64,000 nt of DNA from Flavobacteriaceae bacterium. Its GTDB lineage: Bacteria; Bacteroidota; Bacteroidia; Flavobacteriales; Flavobacteriaceae. This document shows positions 56,126-64,000 of this stretch, piece by piece. The first letter of the stretch is position 1, and each line of letters opens with the position of its first letter. The position numbers were made by a program, and so were the translations under genes. The notes under the pieces are model-generated. The model did no database searches. It had not been told where the DNA came from and worked only from the letters and a program-made list of their open reading frames with translations. The DNA is taken from NCBI GenBank assembly GCA_029243245.1, contig JAQWSK010000004.1, forward strand, positions 248,001 to 312,000, read 5' to 3'.

Positions 56126-56392
56126 ATGTTAGCCACAGCAAAAGATGTAGGTACTTTCTTAAGAGCTCTTGTTGACGGGTCATTGTTAAATGAAGAAGAA
56201 CAAGAAATTTACAACTCAATCTCAAAGTATGAACATACAGGATTATTGCCAGGCTATCAAAGTATTGCAAAATATCATAAAGATATTGATGCAGTTGTTA
56301 TTCAATTTATCAATACAAGTGGTGGAAATTCGTGGTCAAAATCAGAATCGGTCTACAAAAGAATCTTTAGAATTTTAAAAAAAAATTATTGA
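56126..56392 (+). pseudogene. C-terminal fragment of a class C beta-lactamase-fold serine hydrolase
   Basis: 88 residues that match only the last quarter of beta-lactamase/esterase C family proteins: LATAKDVGTFLRALVDGSLL followed by YEHTGLLPGYQSIAKYHKDIDAVVIQF. The HTGLLPGY segment corresponds to the KTG-like motif region. The catalytic SxxK and YxN motifs would lie upstream, but a TAA stop sits six bases before the ATG in the same frame. It is a decayed remnant, not a working gene. Confidence 0.75.
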
Positions 56393-56842
56393 CATTCTAA
56401 AAAACAATAGTTCTCAAATCAAGGTTAAATTTTATAAGGAATTTAGGGCTAAAAAAATCTGATTTAATGCTCTCGTAAGCAACAAATACTTTTGTGATTT
56501 CGATCTTTTTTATTTACATTCTAGCTCACAAAAAATTGAATTAATTTTCCTCCCCATGAATAAATCTCCACATTTACACTCACCATGTTCACCATAAAAC
56601 ATCCAAAGACATCGGAAAGGTCAACATTGAGTCGCTGAGATCAGCCTCTGGAACAGATTCCTGGCATGATCGGAATGGGTATCGATCGATAAAAGCAATC
56701 GAGGGATTTCTGCATAATCAAAACATGGTCAAATCGCTCGGATCAGTCACATATTTTAGAGCTAAAAACAGAGTTTCGACCCACACCTCGACCCACTAAA
56801 AAAACAAAACCCCGAAAACATTGAGCTTTCAGGGCTATACTG
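56393..56842. other. 450-base region with no clear gene; possible recombinase remnant
   Basis: 56393-56550 is ordinary AT-rich spacer. From about 56560 to 56799 the DNA is clearly less AT-rich and one plus-strand frame stays open for 79 codons without a start. It begins HIYTHHVHHKTSKDIGKV, which recalls the end of Bacteroidota tyrosine recombinases (catalytic Tyr in IYTH, then KDIGK). The rest is not recognisable. Two direct copies of CGACCCAC lie at 56777-56784 and 56789-56796. The assignment is weak. Confidence 0.35.
56798..56834 (-). terminator. terminator downstream of tRNA-Ser
   Basis: On the minus strand CCCTGAAA (56834-56827) pairs with TTTCGGGG (56817-56810) and is followed by TTTTGTTTTTTT. 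It lies just past the tRNA 3' end and fits a rho-independent terminator for it. Confidence 0.75.
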
Positions 56843-56927
56843 CGGAGAAAGAGGGATTCGAACCCCCGGAGGTATGACCCTCAACAGTTTTCAAGACTGC
56901 CGCATTCGACCACTCTGCCATTTCTCC
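56843..56927 (-). tRNA. tRNA-Ser (anticodon UGA)
   Basis: An 85-base type II tRNA on the minus strand. The acceptor stem GGAGAAA (5') pairs with TTTCTCC (3'), and the discriminator is G. The D-arm begins GCAGAGTGG, and the anticodon loop CTTGAAA gives anticodon TGA in the stem-loop AGTCTTGAAAACT. The long variable arm (GAGGGTCATACCTC) and T-arm GGTTCGAATCC are normal. CCA is not fully encoded. A perfect -7 box lies 10 bases upstream. Confidence 0.95.
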
Positions 56928-56937
56928 TTTGCGGTGG

Positions 56938-56945
56938 CAAATATA
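56938..56945 (-). promoter_or_regulatory. -7 box TATATTTG for tRNA-Ser
   Basis: A perfect TAnnTTTG match on the minus strand whose predicted start is a few bases before the tRNA 5' end. It shares the spacer with the divergent promoter at 56998-57005. Confidence 0.6.
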
Positions 56946-56971
56946 CATTGTTTTTTAAGTAATAAAAAAAG

Positions 56972-57005
56972 TTTGCACATAGCTTTTATTTAGTAAGTAT
57001 CTTTG
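56972..57005 (+). promoter_or_regulatory. promoter of the TSUP permease gene
   Basis: TTTG (56972-56975) and TATCTTTG (56998-57005) are 22 bases apart, which fits the -33/-7 arrangement. Transcription should begin at about 57010-57012, right at the GTG start codon. Confidence 0.6.
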
Positions 57006-57009
57006 CTTT

Positions 57010-57762
57010 GTGGAAGATATTCAAGAGGTATTAATTTTAGTAGTCTCGGGATTTATTGCTGGCGTAATTAATACGTTGGCAGGAGGAGGCTCACTGTTAA
57101 CATTGCCAATATTAATTTTTTTAGGCTTACCTCCAGGTGTTGCAAATGGAACAAATAGGATTGGTATTTTGATGCAGTCAATTTCTGGCACCCTAGGTTA
57201 TAAAAGTAAAGGTATAAGTACATATCCTTTTAATGTTTATTTGGGAATTTCTGCATCAATTGGAGCCTTGATTGGAGCACAAATTGCAATTGATATTCGA
57301 GGAGATTTGTTTAATAAAATTTTAGCAATTATAATAGTCGTTGTAGGTTTTTTAATTGTTTTTAAGTCTAAAAGTAACATTAAAGTTTTAAAAGAGCGTT
57401 TAACAGATAAGTATCTATTTATTAGTTGTATAGCCTTTTTTTTTATTGGAATTTATGGAGGTTTTATAAATGCTGGAATAGGGATAGTTATTATGTTTTT
57501 TTTAACTAGATATAATAGGTTGTCTCTAATTAAAACAAATGCAGCTAAAGTTGCTTTAGTTGGAATTTATACTGCTGGTGCGTTAGCATTGTTTGCCTAT
57601 AATAATAAAGTTAATTGGACTATGGGTCTCTGGCTTTCTTTTGGTACAATTTTCGGAGCCTGGTTTACTAGCCGATATTCTGTAAAAAAAGGGGAGAAGG
57701 TTATAAAAATTGCTTTATTAATTATGGTTGTGGTTATGGCAATTAAATTATGGTTCTTTTAA
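57010..57762 (+). CDS. TSUP-family (TauE/SafE) permease
   Basis: A 250-residue inner-membrane protein with about eight helices in two TauE/SafE repeats. GFIAGVINTLAGGGSLLTLPIL (about 14-35) and the second repeat YGGFINAGIGIVIMFFLTRYNRLSLIKTNAAKV (about 153-185) are the family signatures. TSUP carriers export sulfite, sulfonates or similar anions. The substrate is unknown. The start codon is GTG, and the -7 box ends only four bases upstream, so the message may be leaderless. Its stop overlaps the stop of ribB by four bases (convergent). Confidence 0.87.
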   Translation: MEDIQEVLILVVSGFIAGVINTLAGGGSLLTLPILIFLGLPPGVANGTNRIGILMQSISGTLGYKSKGISTYPFNVYLGISASIGALIGAQIAIDIRGDLFNKILAIIIVVVGFLIVFKSKSNIKVLKERLTDKYLFISCIAFFFIGIYGGFINAGIGIVIMFFLTRYNRLSLIKTNAAKVALVGIYTAGALALFAYNNKVNWTMGLWLSFGTIFGAWFTSRYSVKKGEKVIKIALLIMVVVMAIKLWFF

Positions 57763-58892
57763 TAACTTACTTGGTCAATTATCTCTAATCCATAACCAGT
57801 TAATCCTATTCTAGGAATTCGTTTTGAATTACTTACCACTCTAAGTTTTCTAATGTTTAAATCATGTAATATTTGGGCTCCTATCCCAAAGTCCTTATAG
57901 TCCATTCTTAAAGGGGAAACTTGGTTTGTGATTTCTTTTTTTTGAATATTTTTTAATAAATTAATTCTAGATAAAAGGTTTTCACTTGATTCTTGATGAT
58001 TAATAAATAAAATAGCACCTTTTTTTTCTTTATTTATTAATTGAAAAATATCATTAATACTTCTATCGGTGGCACCTGTTATAAGACCCAAAATATCATC
58101 ATTAATTCTTGATGAATTAATCCTTGTCAATACTGGTTCTGAACGCTTCCATTGACCAATAGAAAGGGCTAGATGAATTTGGCTATTTGTAGTTTGTTGA
58201 TAAGCTCGTAATCTATATTTTCCAAACTTTGTTTCTATTTCTGTATCAACTTTTTTTAGAATTAAACTATCGTGTTCCATTCTGTAAGCAACTAGGTTTT
58301 CAATAGAAACTATTTTTAAATTAAATTTTTTAGCAATTTTAACTAACTCAGGTAGTCTAGCCATAGAACCATTATCATTTATTATCTCAACTAAAACTCC
58401 AGCAGGTTTTAATCCAGCTAGCCTTGAAAAATCTATAGCAGCTTCTGTGTGACCAGTTCTTCTCAAAACGCCTCCCTCTTTTGCAATTAATGGAAAAACA
58501 TGTCCAGGTTTAGATAGTTGATGAGGTTGAGTTGTATTATTAACTAATGCTTCTATTGTTTTAGATCTATCATATGCAGATATTCCGGTAGTAACACCAT
58601 TTCCTTTTAAATCAACTGAAACTGTAAAAGCTGTTTCCAATGGATCTGTATTATTTGAGACCATTTTATCTAAACTTAATTCATAACACCTGTTTTCAGT
58701 TAATGGAACACAAACAAGTCCTCTTCCATGAGTAATCATAAAATTAACTAAATCAGGGGTTACTTTTTCAGCAGCACAAATAAAATCACCTTCATTTTCT
58801 CTATTTTCATCATCAACGACAATTATAATTTTACCATTTTTAATATCTGTTATGGCTTCAGAAATTGTGTTTAATCCTAGTCGTTTTTTCAT
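57759..58892 (-). CDS. ribB: RibBA-type protein: DHBP synthase with degenerate GTP cyclohydrolase II domain
   Basis: A 377-residue riboflavin-synthesis protein. Residues 1-205 form 3,4-dihydroxy-2-butanone-4-phosphate synthase, with VDDENRENEGDFICAAE (about 25-41), FMITHGRGLVCVPL and RRTGHTEAAIDFSRLAG, all active-site segments intact. Residues 206-377 are RibA-like but lack the zinc cysteines (the C-x10-CRC site reads NSSRINDDILGLITGATDRS) and the RQEGRG loop. The second half is therefore probably not a GTP cyclohydrolase. Overlap with lptF/G is four bases (ATGA), so it is last of the ftsK-lolA-lptF/G-ribB operon. Confidence 0.9.
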   Translation of the reverse strand: MKKRLGLNTISEAITDIKNGKIIIVVDDENRENEGDFICAAEKVTPDLVNFMITHGRGLVCVPLTENRCYELSLDKMVSNNTDPLETAFTVSVDLKGNGVTTGISAYDRSKTIEALVNNTTQPHQLSKPGHVFPLIAKEGGVLRRTGHTEAAIDFSRLAGLKPAGVLVEIINDNGSMARLPELVKIAKKFNLKIVSIENLVAYRMEHDSLILKKVDTEIETKFGKYRLRAYQQTTNSQIHLALSIGQWKRSEPVLTRINSSRINDDILGLITGATDRSINDIFQLINKEKKGAILFINHQESSENLLSRINLLKNIQKKEITNQVSPLRMDYKDFGIGAQILHDLNIRKLRVVSNSKRIPRIGLTGYGLEIIDQVSY

Positions 58893-60343
58893 TGAATATT
58901 TTTTCCACCCATGTATTTAACATAAATTTTTTGAATTGGAACTATTATAGGATCTAAATTTATAAATCCTTTATCAGAAGATGCTCTATTTAGCAATAAA
59001 AAAGCAAAAGGAGCTAATATTATAGTGGAAACCCATGAAGCAAGTAATGGTGTAATACTATTATCTTCAGCCGCATTTTTACTAAAAAGGCCTATATAAT
59101 GATAAATTAAAAATATAACAACTGATAGAACTAGTGGTAATCCAAGACCTCCCTTTCTTATAATAGCTCCAAGAGAAGCGCCAATAATGAAAAGTAGGAA
59201 TGAAGCAAATATTAATGTATACTTATCATAAAGTGTTATTTTATGAAGATTTATTAATTTTTGGAATAAGAAAAAGTTACGCTTTTTACTCTCTAAGTTA
59301 TTAATTGTACCTCTTAATGCAGGAATTGATGTTCTTATAGCTTCTGCATATTTAAATTTCTTATCAACTTTCATAAATTCTAAAATATTTGACCGTAATA
59401 GTTTAGATAAACTAGAGCTGTCTTTATTAATTTTTGTAAGTTGAGAAAGTCCATTACTTTTATTAAAGTTTTCACTAAATAATTCTTTTTGTTCGTTTAA
59501 TCCAAATTCCAGAGAATCTATACTTTCTTCTAATTGATTCACTTTTTGCATTCTATAGGTCGTTGTGTAGTCTTGAGCATCTAAATCTACATTATTAAAC
59601 TGTGAAAGGTCAATATTCATAGTATATTGCTCAAAATGTACTTTTGCGAAAGGATATTTATTACGTTCAGTTATATCTTTTGGAATGAGATCCTCATACC
59701 TATAACCATTGTATAAAACCATTTGTAGCATTGCATCTGTAGTTTCACTCTTTAATTCGCCTGATTCTGCTTTTATAACAATTCTATTTCTGTTGTCTGA
59801 ACTTTTTTCATGTATGATAATATCCTTTAGTAATTGATTATTATCACCATATTTACTCATAACTTTTATTGTCATTTGACCTAAATCATTAAAAACCCCT
59901 TCTCTAATTACCAAAGCAGGTTTTAACTTTGCAATATTTTTTCTAAGATTGTAGGACTTTAATTCACCATAAGGAATTATATGGTTTGCAAAAAAGTAAG
60001 TTCCGATTCCTAAAAAAAGATGAAATAAAACCAATGCTAACATAGCTCTTTGTAATGAAATTCCAGTAGCCTTCATGGCTACAAATTCATAATTCTCAGC
60101 TAAAGACCCGTAGGTCATTAAAGAGGCTAATAAAACTGAAAGGGGGAGTACTAGTGGAACTAGCTTTGGGGAATAGTAAATTAAAAACTTGAATATTGTA
60201 ATAAAATCTAAACCTTTTCCAGCTAATTCATCTACATATAACCAAAATGCTTGAATTATAAATATTAGCATGCAAATAGCAAAAACTGAAACTAATCTAG
60301 TAGTGTATAATTTTAAAAGATATAAATCAATTATTTTAAGCAT
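58889..60343 (-). CDS. LptF/LptG-family lipopolysaccharide export permease
   Basis: A 484-residue inner-membrane protein of the YjgP/YjgQ family. Three helices lie in the N-terminal third (about 15-35, 55-80, 95-120), a large periplasmic beta-jellyroll domain runs from about 125 to 365, and three helices follow (about 375-470). LVLPLSVLLASLMTYGSLAENYEFVAMKATGIS (about 58-90) is the conserved coupling region. It works with LptB to extract LPS from the inner membrane. The start shares one base with the lolA stop (TAATG). Whether it is F or G cannot be decided here. Confidence 0.88.
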   Translation of the reverse strand: MLKIIDLYLLKLYTTRLVSVFAICMLIFIIQAFWLYVDELAGKGLDFITIFKFLIYYSPKLVPLVLPLSVLLASLMTYGSLAENYEFVAMKATGISLQRAMLALVLFHLFLGIGTYFFANHIIPYGELKSYNLRKNIAKLKPALVIREGVFNDLGQMTIKVMSKYGDNNQLLKDIIIHEKSSDNRNRIVIKAESGELKSETTDAMLQMVLYNGYRYEDLIPKDITERNKYPFAKVHFEQYTMNIDLSQFNNVDLDAQDYTTTYRMQKVNQLEESIDSLEFGLNEQKELFSENFNKSNGLSQLTKINKDSSSLSKLLRSNILEFMKVDKKFKYAEAIRTSIPALRGTINNLESKKRNFFLFQKLINLHKITLYDKYTLIFASFLLFIIGASLGAIIRKGGLGLPLVLSVVIFLIYHYIGLFSKNAAEDNSITPLLASWVSTIILAPFAFLLLNRASSDKGFINLDPIIVPIQKIYVKYMGGKNIQ

Positions 60344-60993
60344 TAGTTTATATAATATTCAGGGTAGTCTGCTTTATTAAAATAAAAAAATTCAATAGGT
60401 ATTTTTTTATTGACTATGAAATTTTCAATCGTAAGGGTTGTAGTTGTTCTTTGTCTTCCTATTTCAATTAACCTATATATGTTTTTAGTTTTAAGATTAA
60501 TTCCAAGAAGAATGTATTTTATGTCTAAACTTTCTTCTGATGGAATTAATTTAATATATTGAATATTATCCCCTCTAACATTTTGAAGTATATCCCAATG
60601 AAAATCATAGCCAGATTTATACACCTCTATTAACGTGGTAGGATTCACAATAATATCATCATTTTGATCAGGACTAGTGATTAAAACTTCTTCATTTTCA
60701 GGTATAATAGTGTACAGATCTTTACCGTCAAATAATTGACTGACGTCTGTTGTAGTTAATCTATATTTGCTACCAGAAACAAAAATTTTTCCATTACTTT
60801 CTTGCCTTATATTCTCCTGAGAATTTTCCAACATGTATTTAAATGTGAATTCATAATTATTATAATTACTCATCTTAAGTGACACATCATCTAAAAGTTT
60901 TTTAGCTTTTAAAGAAGTTTGACTATAAAGGTTAATTGATAGAATAAAAAGTAAACCAAATAAAATTAATTTTCTAAATACTTTCATTGTCAA
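60343..60993 (-). CDS. lolA: periplasmic lipoprotein carrier LolA-like
   Basis: A 216-residue exported protein with a signal peptide ending NLYSQ (about 25). An open beta-barrel with YNNYEFTFKYML (about 43-54), SGSKYRLTTTDVSQLFDGKDLYTIIPENEEV (about 69-99) and a C-terminal half as in LolA of Bacteroidota. It ferries lipoproteins across the periplasm, or acts in LPS transport. It overlaps the end of ftsK by up to 20 bases, so the ATG at 60993 or the one at 60987 may be used. Its stop overlaps the lptF/G start. Confidence 0.85.
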   Translation of the reverse strand: MTMKVFRKLILFGLLFILSINLYSQTSLKAKKLLDDVSLKMSNYNNYEFTFKYMLENSQENIRQESNGKIFVSGSKYRLTTTDVSQLFDGKDLYTIIPENEEVLITSPDQNDDIIVNPTTLIEVYKSGYDFHWDILQNVRGDNIQYIKLIPSEESLDIKYILLGINLKTKNIYRLIEIGRQRTTTTLTIENFIVNKKIPIEFFYFNKADYPEYYIN

Positions 60994-63280
60994 GATGAGT
61001 GCTTAAATGATTTAAATCTGAAATTAAAACTTGTCTAGCTTTACTTCCTTCAAAGGAGCCAACAATTCCAGCTGCTTCCATCTGATCTATAATACGTCCA
61101 GCTCTATTATAACCTAATTTTAATTTCCTTTGCAATAAAGAAGCTGATCCTTGCTGAGCGATCACAATTACTTCAGCTGCTTCTCTGAATAATACATCTC
61201 TATCAGAGGTATCTATATCTAAAGAACTAATGCTATCATCATTGATATACTCAGGAAGTATGTATGCATCGCTATACCCGTTTTGAGAACCTATATAATC
61301 AGCTATTTGATTAACTTCTGGTGTGTCTACAAAAGCACATTGAATCCTTGAGAGCTCATTTCCTTGAGTGTAAAGCATATCACCTCGTCCTATTAATTGG
61401 TCAGCACCACCGCTATCTAAAATTGTTCTAGAATCTATCTTCGACGTAACCCTAAATGCTATTCTAGCAGGAAAATTCGCTTTAATAATTCCTGTAATGA
61501 CATTAACAGAAGGCCTTTGAGTTGCTATAATTAAATGAATTCCAACTGCTCGGGCTAATTGAGCTAATCGCGCTATAGGAGTTTCTACTTCCTTTCCCGC
61601 TGTCATAATTAAATCAGCAAATTCATCTACAACTAATACTATATATGATAAATATTTATATCCCTCATTTGGATTTAGTTTTCTGTTTTTAAATTTTTTA
61701 TTGTATTCAATTATATTTCTACACATTGCATTTTTTAACAGCTCATAGCGGTTATCCATTTCAATACACAATGAATTCAGAGTATTAATAACTTTACTAT
61801 TATCAGTTATTATGGGGTCATTACTATCAGGTAATTTTGCTAAATAATGTCTTTCAATCTTATTATAAATTGTTAATTCAACTTTTTTAGGATCAACTAA
61901 AACAAATTTAACCTCTGCAGGGTGTTTTTTGTATAGTAGTGATGTTAATACAGCATTTAAACCTACTGATTTTCCTTGGCCTGTTGCTCCAGCCATAAGT
62001 AAATGAGGCATCTTCGTAAGATCAACAACAAATGTTTCATTACTTATTGTTTTGCCCAATGCAATTGGAAGCTCCATCTCTGCATTTTGAAACTTAGTTG
62101 ATGCTATTACAGATTTCATTGATACAATACTTGGGTTTTGGTTTGGAACTTCAATACCTATAGTTCCCTTTCCTGGAATAGGTGCAATAATTCTTATACC
62201 AAGAGCAGAAAGAGATAAAGCAATGTCATCTTCGAGATTTTTTATTTTTGAAATTCTGATTCCAGCCTCTGGAACAATTTCATAAAGTGTTACAGTAGGG
62301 CCAATTGTTGCTTTAATTTGAGCAATTCCAATTTTATAATTTTTTAGAGTGTCTACAATTTTTATTTTATTCTCCTCTAATTCTTCTTGATTTATAGTAA
62401 TTCCAGTATTTGGATAATCCTTAAGTAAATCTATAGATGGCATTTTAAATCTACTCAATTCAAGTGTTGGATCAAATTCACCATGCTTTTGTACTAGCTT
62501 TTCAGATAATTTTTCTTCAGAATCTTGATGAGTTTTTTCAATTTGAATTTTTAAATGATTTTCATCATTCTTATTTATGTCAATATCTTTTTCATTTATA
62601 TCGATTAAATCATCTTTTTCATAATGAATTTCGTCAGACTTTGTTGAATCTAAGGTAGACTTATCATTCTCAATCAATTCTTCATTATGAATGTTAAAAT
62701 TTTCATTAATTATTGTATCTGATTTTTTAAAATATTCATAGACTTTTTCAGGGGTAAACTTCCAATGAAAAACAATTATGCATAAAAAATAAAAACCCAT
62801 AATAGAGCTAAAACCTATCATTCCGACATAGTCAGTTATAAAATTAGATAACTCATAACCAATAACACCATCAATTATAGGAGACTTGTCATGAAAAAAG
62901 CTTAGTAAAAGAGAGCTAAATAATAAATAGTTTAGTCCCCAAGACCATTTAATTATTAAACTTTTTTTCGAAGTATTAAAAAACAGAACTGATCCAGTAA
63001 TAAAAGTCAAGTAACTAATAATATATGATGAAACACCAAAGAGATTAAATATAAAAAAGTGCCCTAGCCAAGCACCAATCTTACTTAAAATATTTTCAGT
63101 TTGAACATCACGATCTTGAAATGATGTTAGTGTTGATTGATCAACCTCCCAGGTTATAAGATAAGATGTAAAAGACAGAAAAAGTATTAGGCTTATTAAA
63201 ATCAAAAAACTTCCCAAAATAATAGTTCTTTGTCTAATAGTTTCTTTGGAAGTTGAATTCTTGTTTTTGCTTAAAGCCAT
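60974..63280 (-). CDS. ftsK: DNA translocase FtsK/SpoIIIE
   Basis: A 768-residue septal DNA pump. Four N-terminal helices lie within about residues 25-175, then a charged, Asp/Glu-rich linker (about 180-280), then the motor: Walker A GATGQGKS (about 431-438), Walker B LVVDEFADL (about 547-555), and IATQRPSVNVITG. The gamma winged-helix domain at the C-terminus (AAEVIVIAQQGSASLLQRKLKLGYNRAGRIIDQME) recognises KOPS-like sites. It coordinates chromosome separation with division. A TATTTTTG box at 63312-63319 lies upstream. It is first of the ftsK-lolA-lptF/G-ribB operon. Confidence 0.94.
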   Translation of the reverse strand: MALSKNKNSTSKETIRQRTIILGSFLILISLILFLSFTSYLITWEVDQSTLTSFQDRDVQTENILSKIGAWLGHFFIFNLFGVSSYIISYLTFITGSVLFFNTSKKSLIIKWSWGLNYLLFSSLLLSFFHDKSPIIDGVIGYELSNFITDYVGMIGFSSIMGFYFLCIIVFHWKFTPEKVYEYFKKSDTIINENFNIHNEELIENDKSTLDSTKSDEIHYEKDDLIDINEKDIDINKNDENHLKIQIEKTHQDSEEKLSEKLVQKHGEFDPTLELSRFKMPSIDLLKDYPNTGITINQEELEENKIKIVDTLKNYKIGIAQIKATIGPTVTLYEIVPEAGIRISKIKNLEDDIALSLSALGIRIIAPIPGKGTIGIEVPNQNPSIVSMKSVIASTKFQNAEMELPIALGKTISNETFVVDLTKMPHLLMAGATGQGKSVGLNAVLTSLLYKKHPAEVKFVLVDPKKVELTIYNKIERHYLAKLPDSNDPIITDNSKVINTLNSLCIEMDNRYELLKNAMCRNIIEYNKKFKNRKLNPNEGYKYLSYIVLVVDEFADLIMTAGKEVETPIARLAQLARAVGIHLIIATQRPSVNVITGIIKANFPARIAFRVTSKIDSRTILDSGGADQLIGRGDMLYTQGNELSRIQCAFVDTPEVNQIADYIGSQNGYSDAYILPEYINDDSISSLDIDTSDRDVLFREAAEVIVIAQQGSASLLQRKLKLGYNRAGRIIDQMEAAGIVGSFEGSKARQVLISDLNHLSTHLDNESI

Positions 63281-63311
63281 TTGGTTTTCTAGTATATCAA
63301 AATTTTAGTAA

Positions 63312-63319
63312 CAAAAATA
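63312..63319 (-). promoter_or_regulatory. -7 box TATTTTTG upstream of ftsK
   Basis: A TAnnTTTG match on the minus strand, 32 bases before the ftsK ATG. No -33 element is visible at normal spacing. Confidence 0.4.
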
Positions 63320-63365
63320 CAAATTAGTAATGATTTGATTTGTTTTCAATGTTTATTTATGAACA

Positions 63366-64000
63366 CTATTTTAAAGAACGTATTTTTATCTTTAATGCAG
63401 CATAAAGAAGAGTAGTGAAAGGACTTATCCAATTAAAAATTGCATAAACAAAATATTCACCAACACCAACATTAAGTACACTTGAATGATATGCACCACA
63501 TGTGTTCCACGGAATTAGTGCAGAGGTAACAGTTCCTGAATCTTCAAGTGTTCTGCTTAGATTTTCTGGTGCTAGATTTCGGTCTTTATATGCTTTAGAA
63601 AACATTTTACCTGGAATCACAATTGCTAAATACTGATCTGAAGCGGTTAGGTTAACTGTTAAACATGTTGCGACTGTACTAGCAAATAGCTGAAAAGTAT
63701 TTTTAGCCCAATTTAAAAGCGCATTAGTGATTGAAGATAATGCCCCAATAGCCTCCATTACTCCTCCAAAAACCATTGCACATATTATAAGCCATATAGT
63801 ATCTAACATTCCCTTCATTCCTCCTGATGAAAAAAGATCATATAAAAGAGTGTTGTCAGTTTCTATTTGACTACTAACAGTAATAGCATTTAAGATCCCT
63901 TTATATGCACTTGAAAAACTATAAATTTTTTCTCCACTTAAAGCTAAAACAATATCAGGTTGAAATATTAAAGCGAAAACTGCGCCTAAAATTGTTCCTG
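63366..64000 (-). CDS. nhaC: NhaC-family Na+/H+ antiporter, 5' part outside window
   Basis: 210 codons of the C-terminal part of an inner-membrane antiporter. The frame is open to the right window edge, so the ATG at 63818 is internal. FGGVMEAIGALSSI and STVATCLTVNLTASDQYLAIVIPGKMF belong to the paired re-entrant region of NhaC. LEDSGTVTSALIPWNTCGAYHSSVLNV is the characteristic second motif, where Ser/Thr and Asn bind sodium. It exports Na+ in exchange for protons, as suits a marine cell. It lies 85 bases upstream of ftsK on the same strand. Confidence 0.88.
   Translation of the reverse strand, partial: GTILGAVFALIFQPDIVLALSGEKIYSFSSAYKGILNAITVSSQIETDNTLLYDLFSSGGMKGMLDTIWLIICAMVFGGVMEAIGALSSITNALLNWAKNTFQLFASTVATCLTVNLTASDQYLAIVIPGKMFSKAYKDRNLAPENLSRTLEDSGTVTSALIPWNTCGAYHSSVLNVGVGEYFVYAIFNWISPFTTLLYAALKIKIRSLK

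Overview
The window looks like a chromosome segment of a marine member of the Flavobacteriia (Bacteroidota). The DNA is strongly AT-rich: a sampled ftsK line (63001-63060) has 12 G+C in 60 bases. Promoter -7 boxes of the Bacteroidota type TAnnTTTG precede several genes, and almost no gene shows a strong Shine-Dalgarno sequence. The gene content fits this group: kynureninase, DUF5117/DUF4953 metalloprotease, ABC permease fused to an M1 aminopeptidase, the block ftsK-lolA-lptF/G-ribB, a CDGSH protein, an HXXEE protein, and many lipoproteins or SQ-type signal peptides. No rRNA, CRISPR array or complete insertion sequence is visible.

Layout. 1-10.1 kb: the 3' part of a CtlX-type amidinohydrolase, facing a leftward run of an asparaginase-domain gene (frame broken), a secreted zinc protease, an MscS channel, a PLP decarboxylase, a sugar-porter MFS protein, an AlkB-type alkane hydroxylase and kynureninase. 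10.1-18.4 kb: a PqqB-like secreted metallo-hydrolase with an unknown partner, a ferredoxin/thioredoxin-reductase-like flavoprotein, CutC, an HxlR regulator, photolyase, then a porin, an FMN-binding protein and a 4-TM membrane protein that may form an extracytoplasmic redox module. 18.4-36.1 kb: an ABC exporter with fused peptidase, a secreted class V PLP enzyme, a PHP phosphoesterase, a lipoprotein amidase followed by MadL-MadM and a DUF975 protein, an S9 peptidase, a TPR/NTF2 protein with a clear terminator, a carboxypeptidase-regulatory-domain protein, a bile-acid-symporter family protein and a homoserine-kinase-like protein.

36.2-50.1 kb is visibly richer in GC in places. It holds a thioesterase, a PhoD-like phosphatase, LpxD, a GH5-like glycosidase, a three-gene succinate dehydrogenase resembling the actinobacterial Sdh1 type, a GMC oxidoreductase, a DASS dicarboxylate/sulfate transporter and a lipoprotein esterase. 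48.0-56.8 kb contains gene debris: a truncated alpha/beta hydrolase joined to what looks like an isocitrate-dehydrogenase tail, a C-terminal serine-hydrolase fragment, a 31-bp dispersed repeat that looks like coding sequence, and a possible tyrosine-recombinase remnant beside tRNA-Ser. It also carries a 12 x 25-residue BspA/DUF285 repeat protein, a DUF885 protein and a nuclease. This is the most plastic part of the window.

56.8-64 kb is core chromosome: tRNA-Ser(UGA), a TSUP permease, then the leftward operon ftsK, lolA, lptF/G, ribB(A) with short overlaps, and the 3' part of an NhaC antiporter at the right edge. The RibA half of RibBA has lost its zinc cysteines. I found no unmistakable new system. 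The best candidates for follow-up are the porin/FMN/4-TM module, the junction pseudogene at 48.1 kb and the debris field ending at tRNA-Ser.
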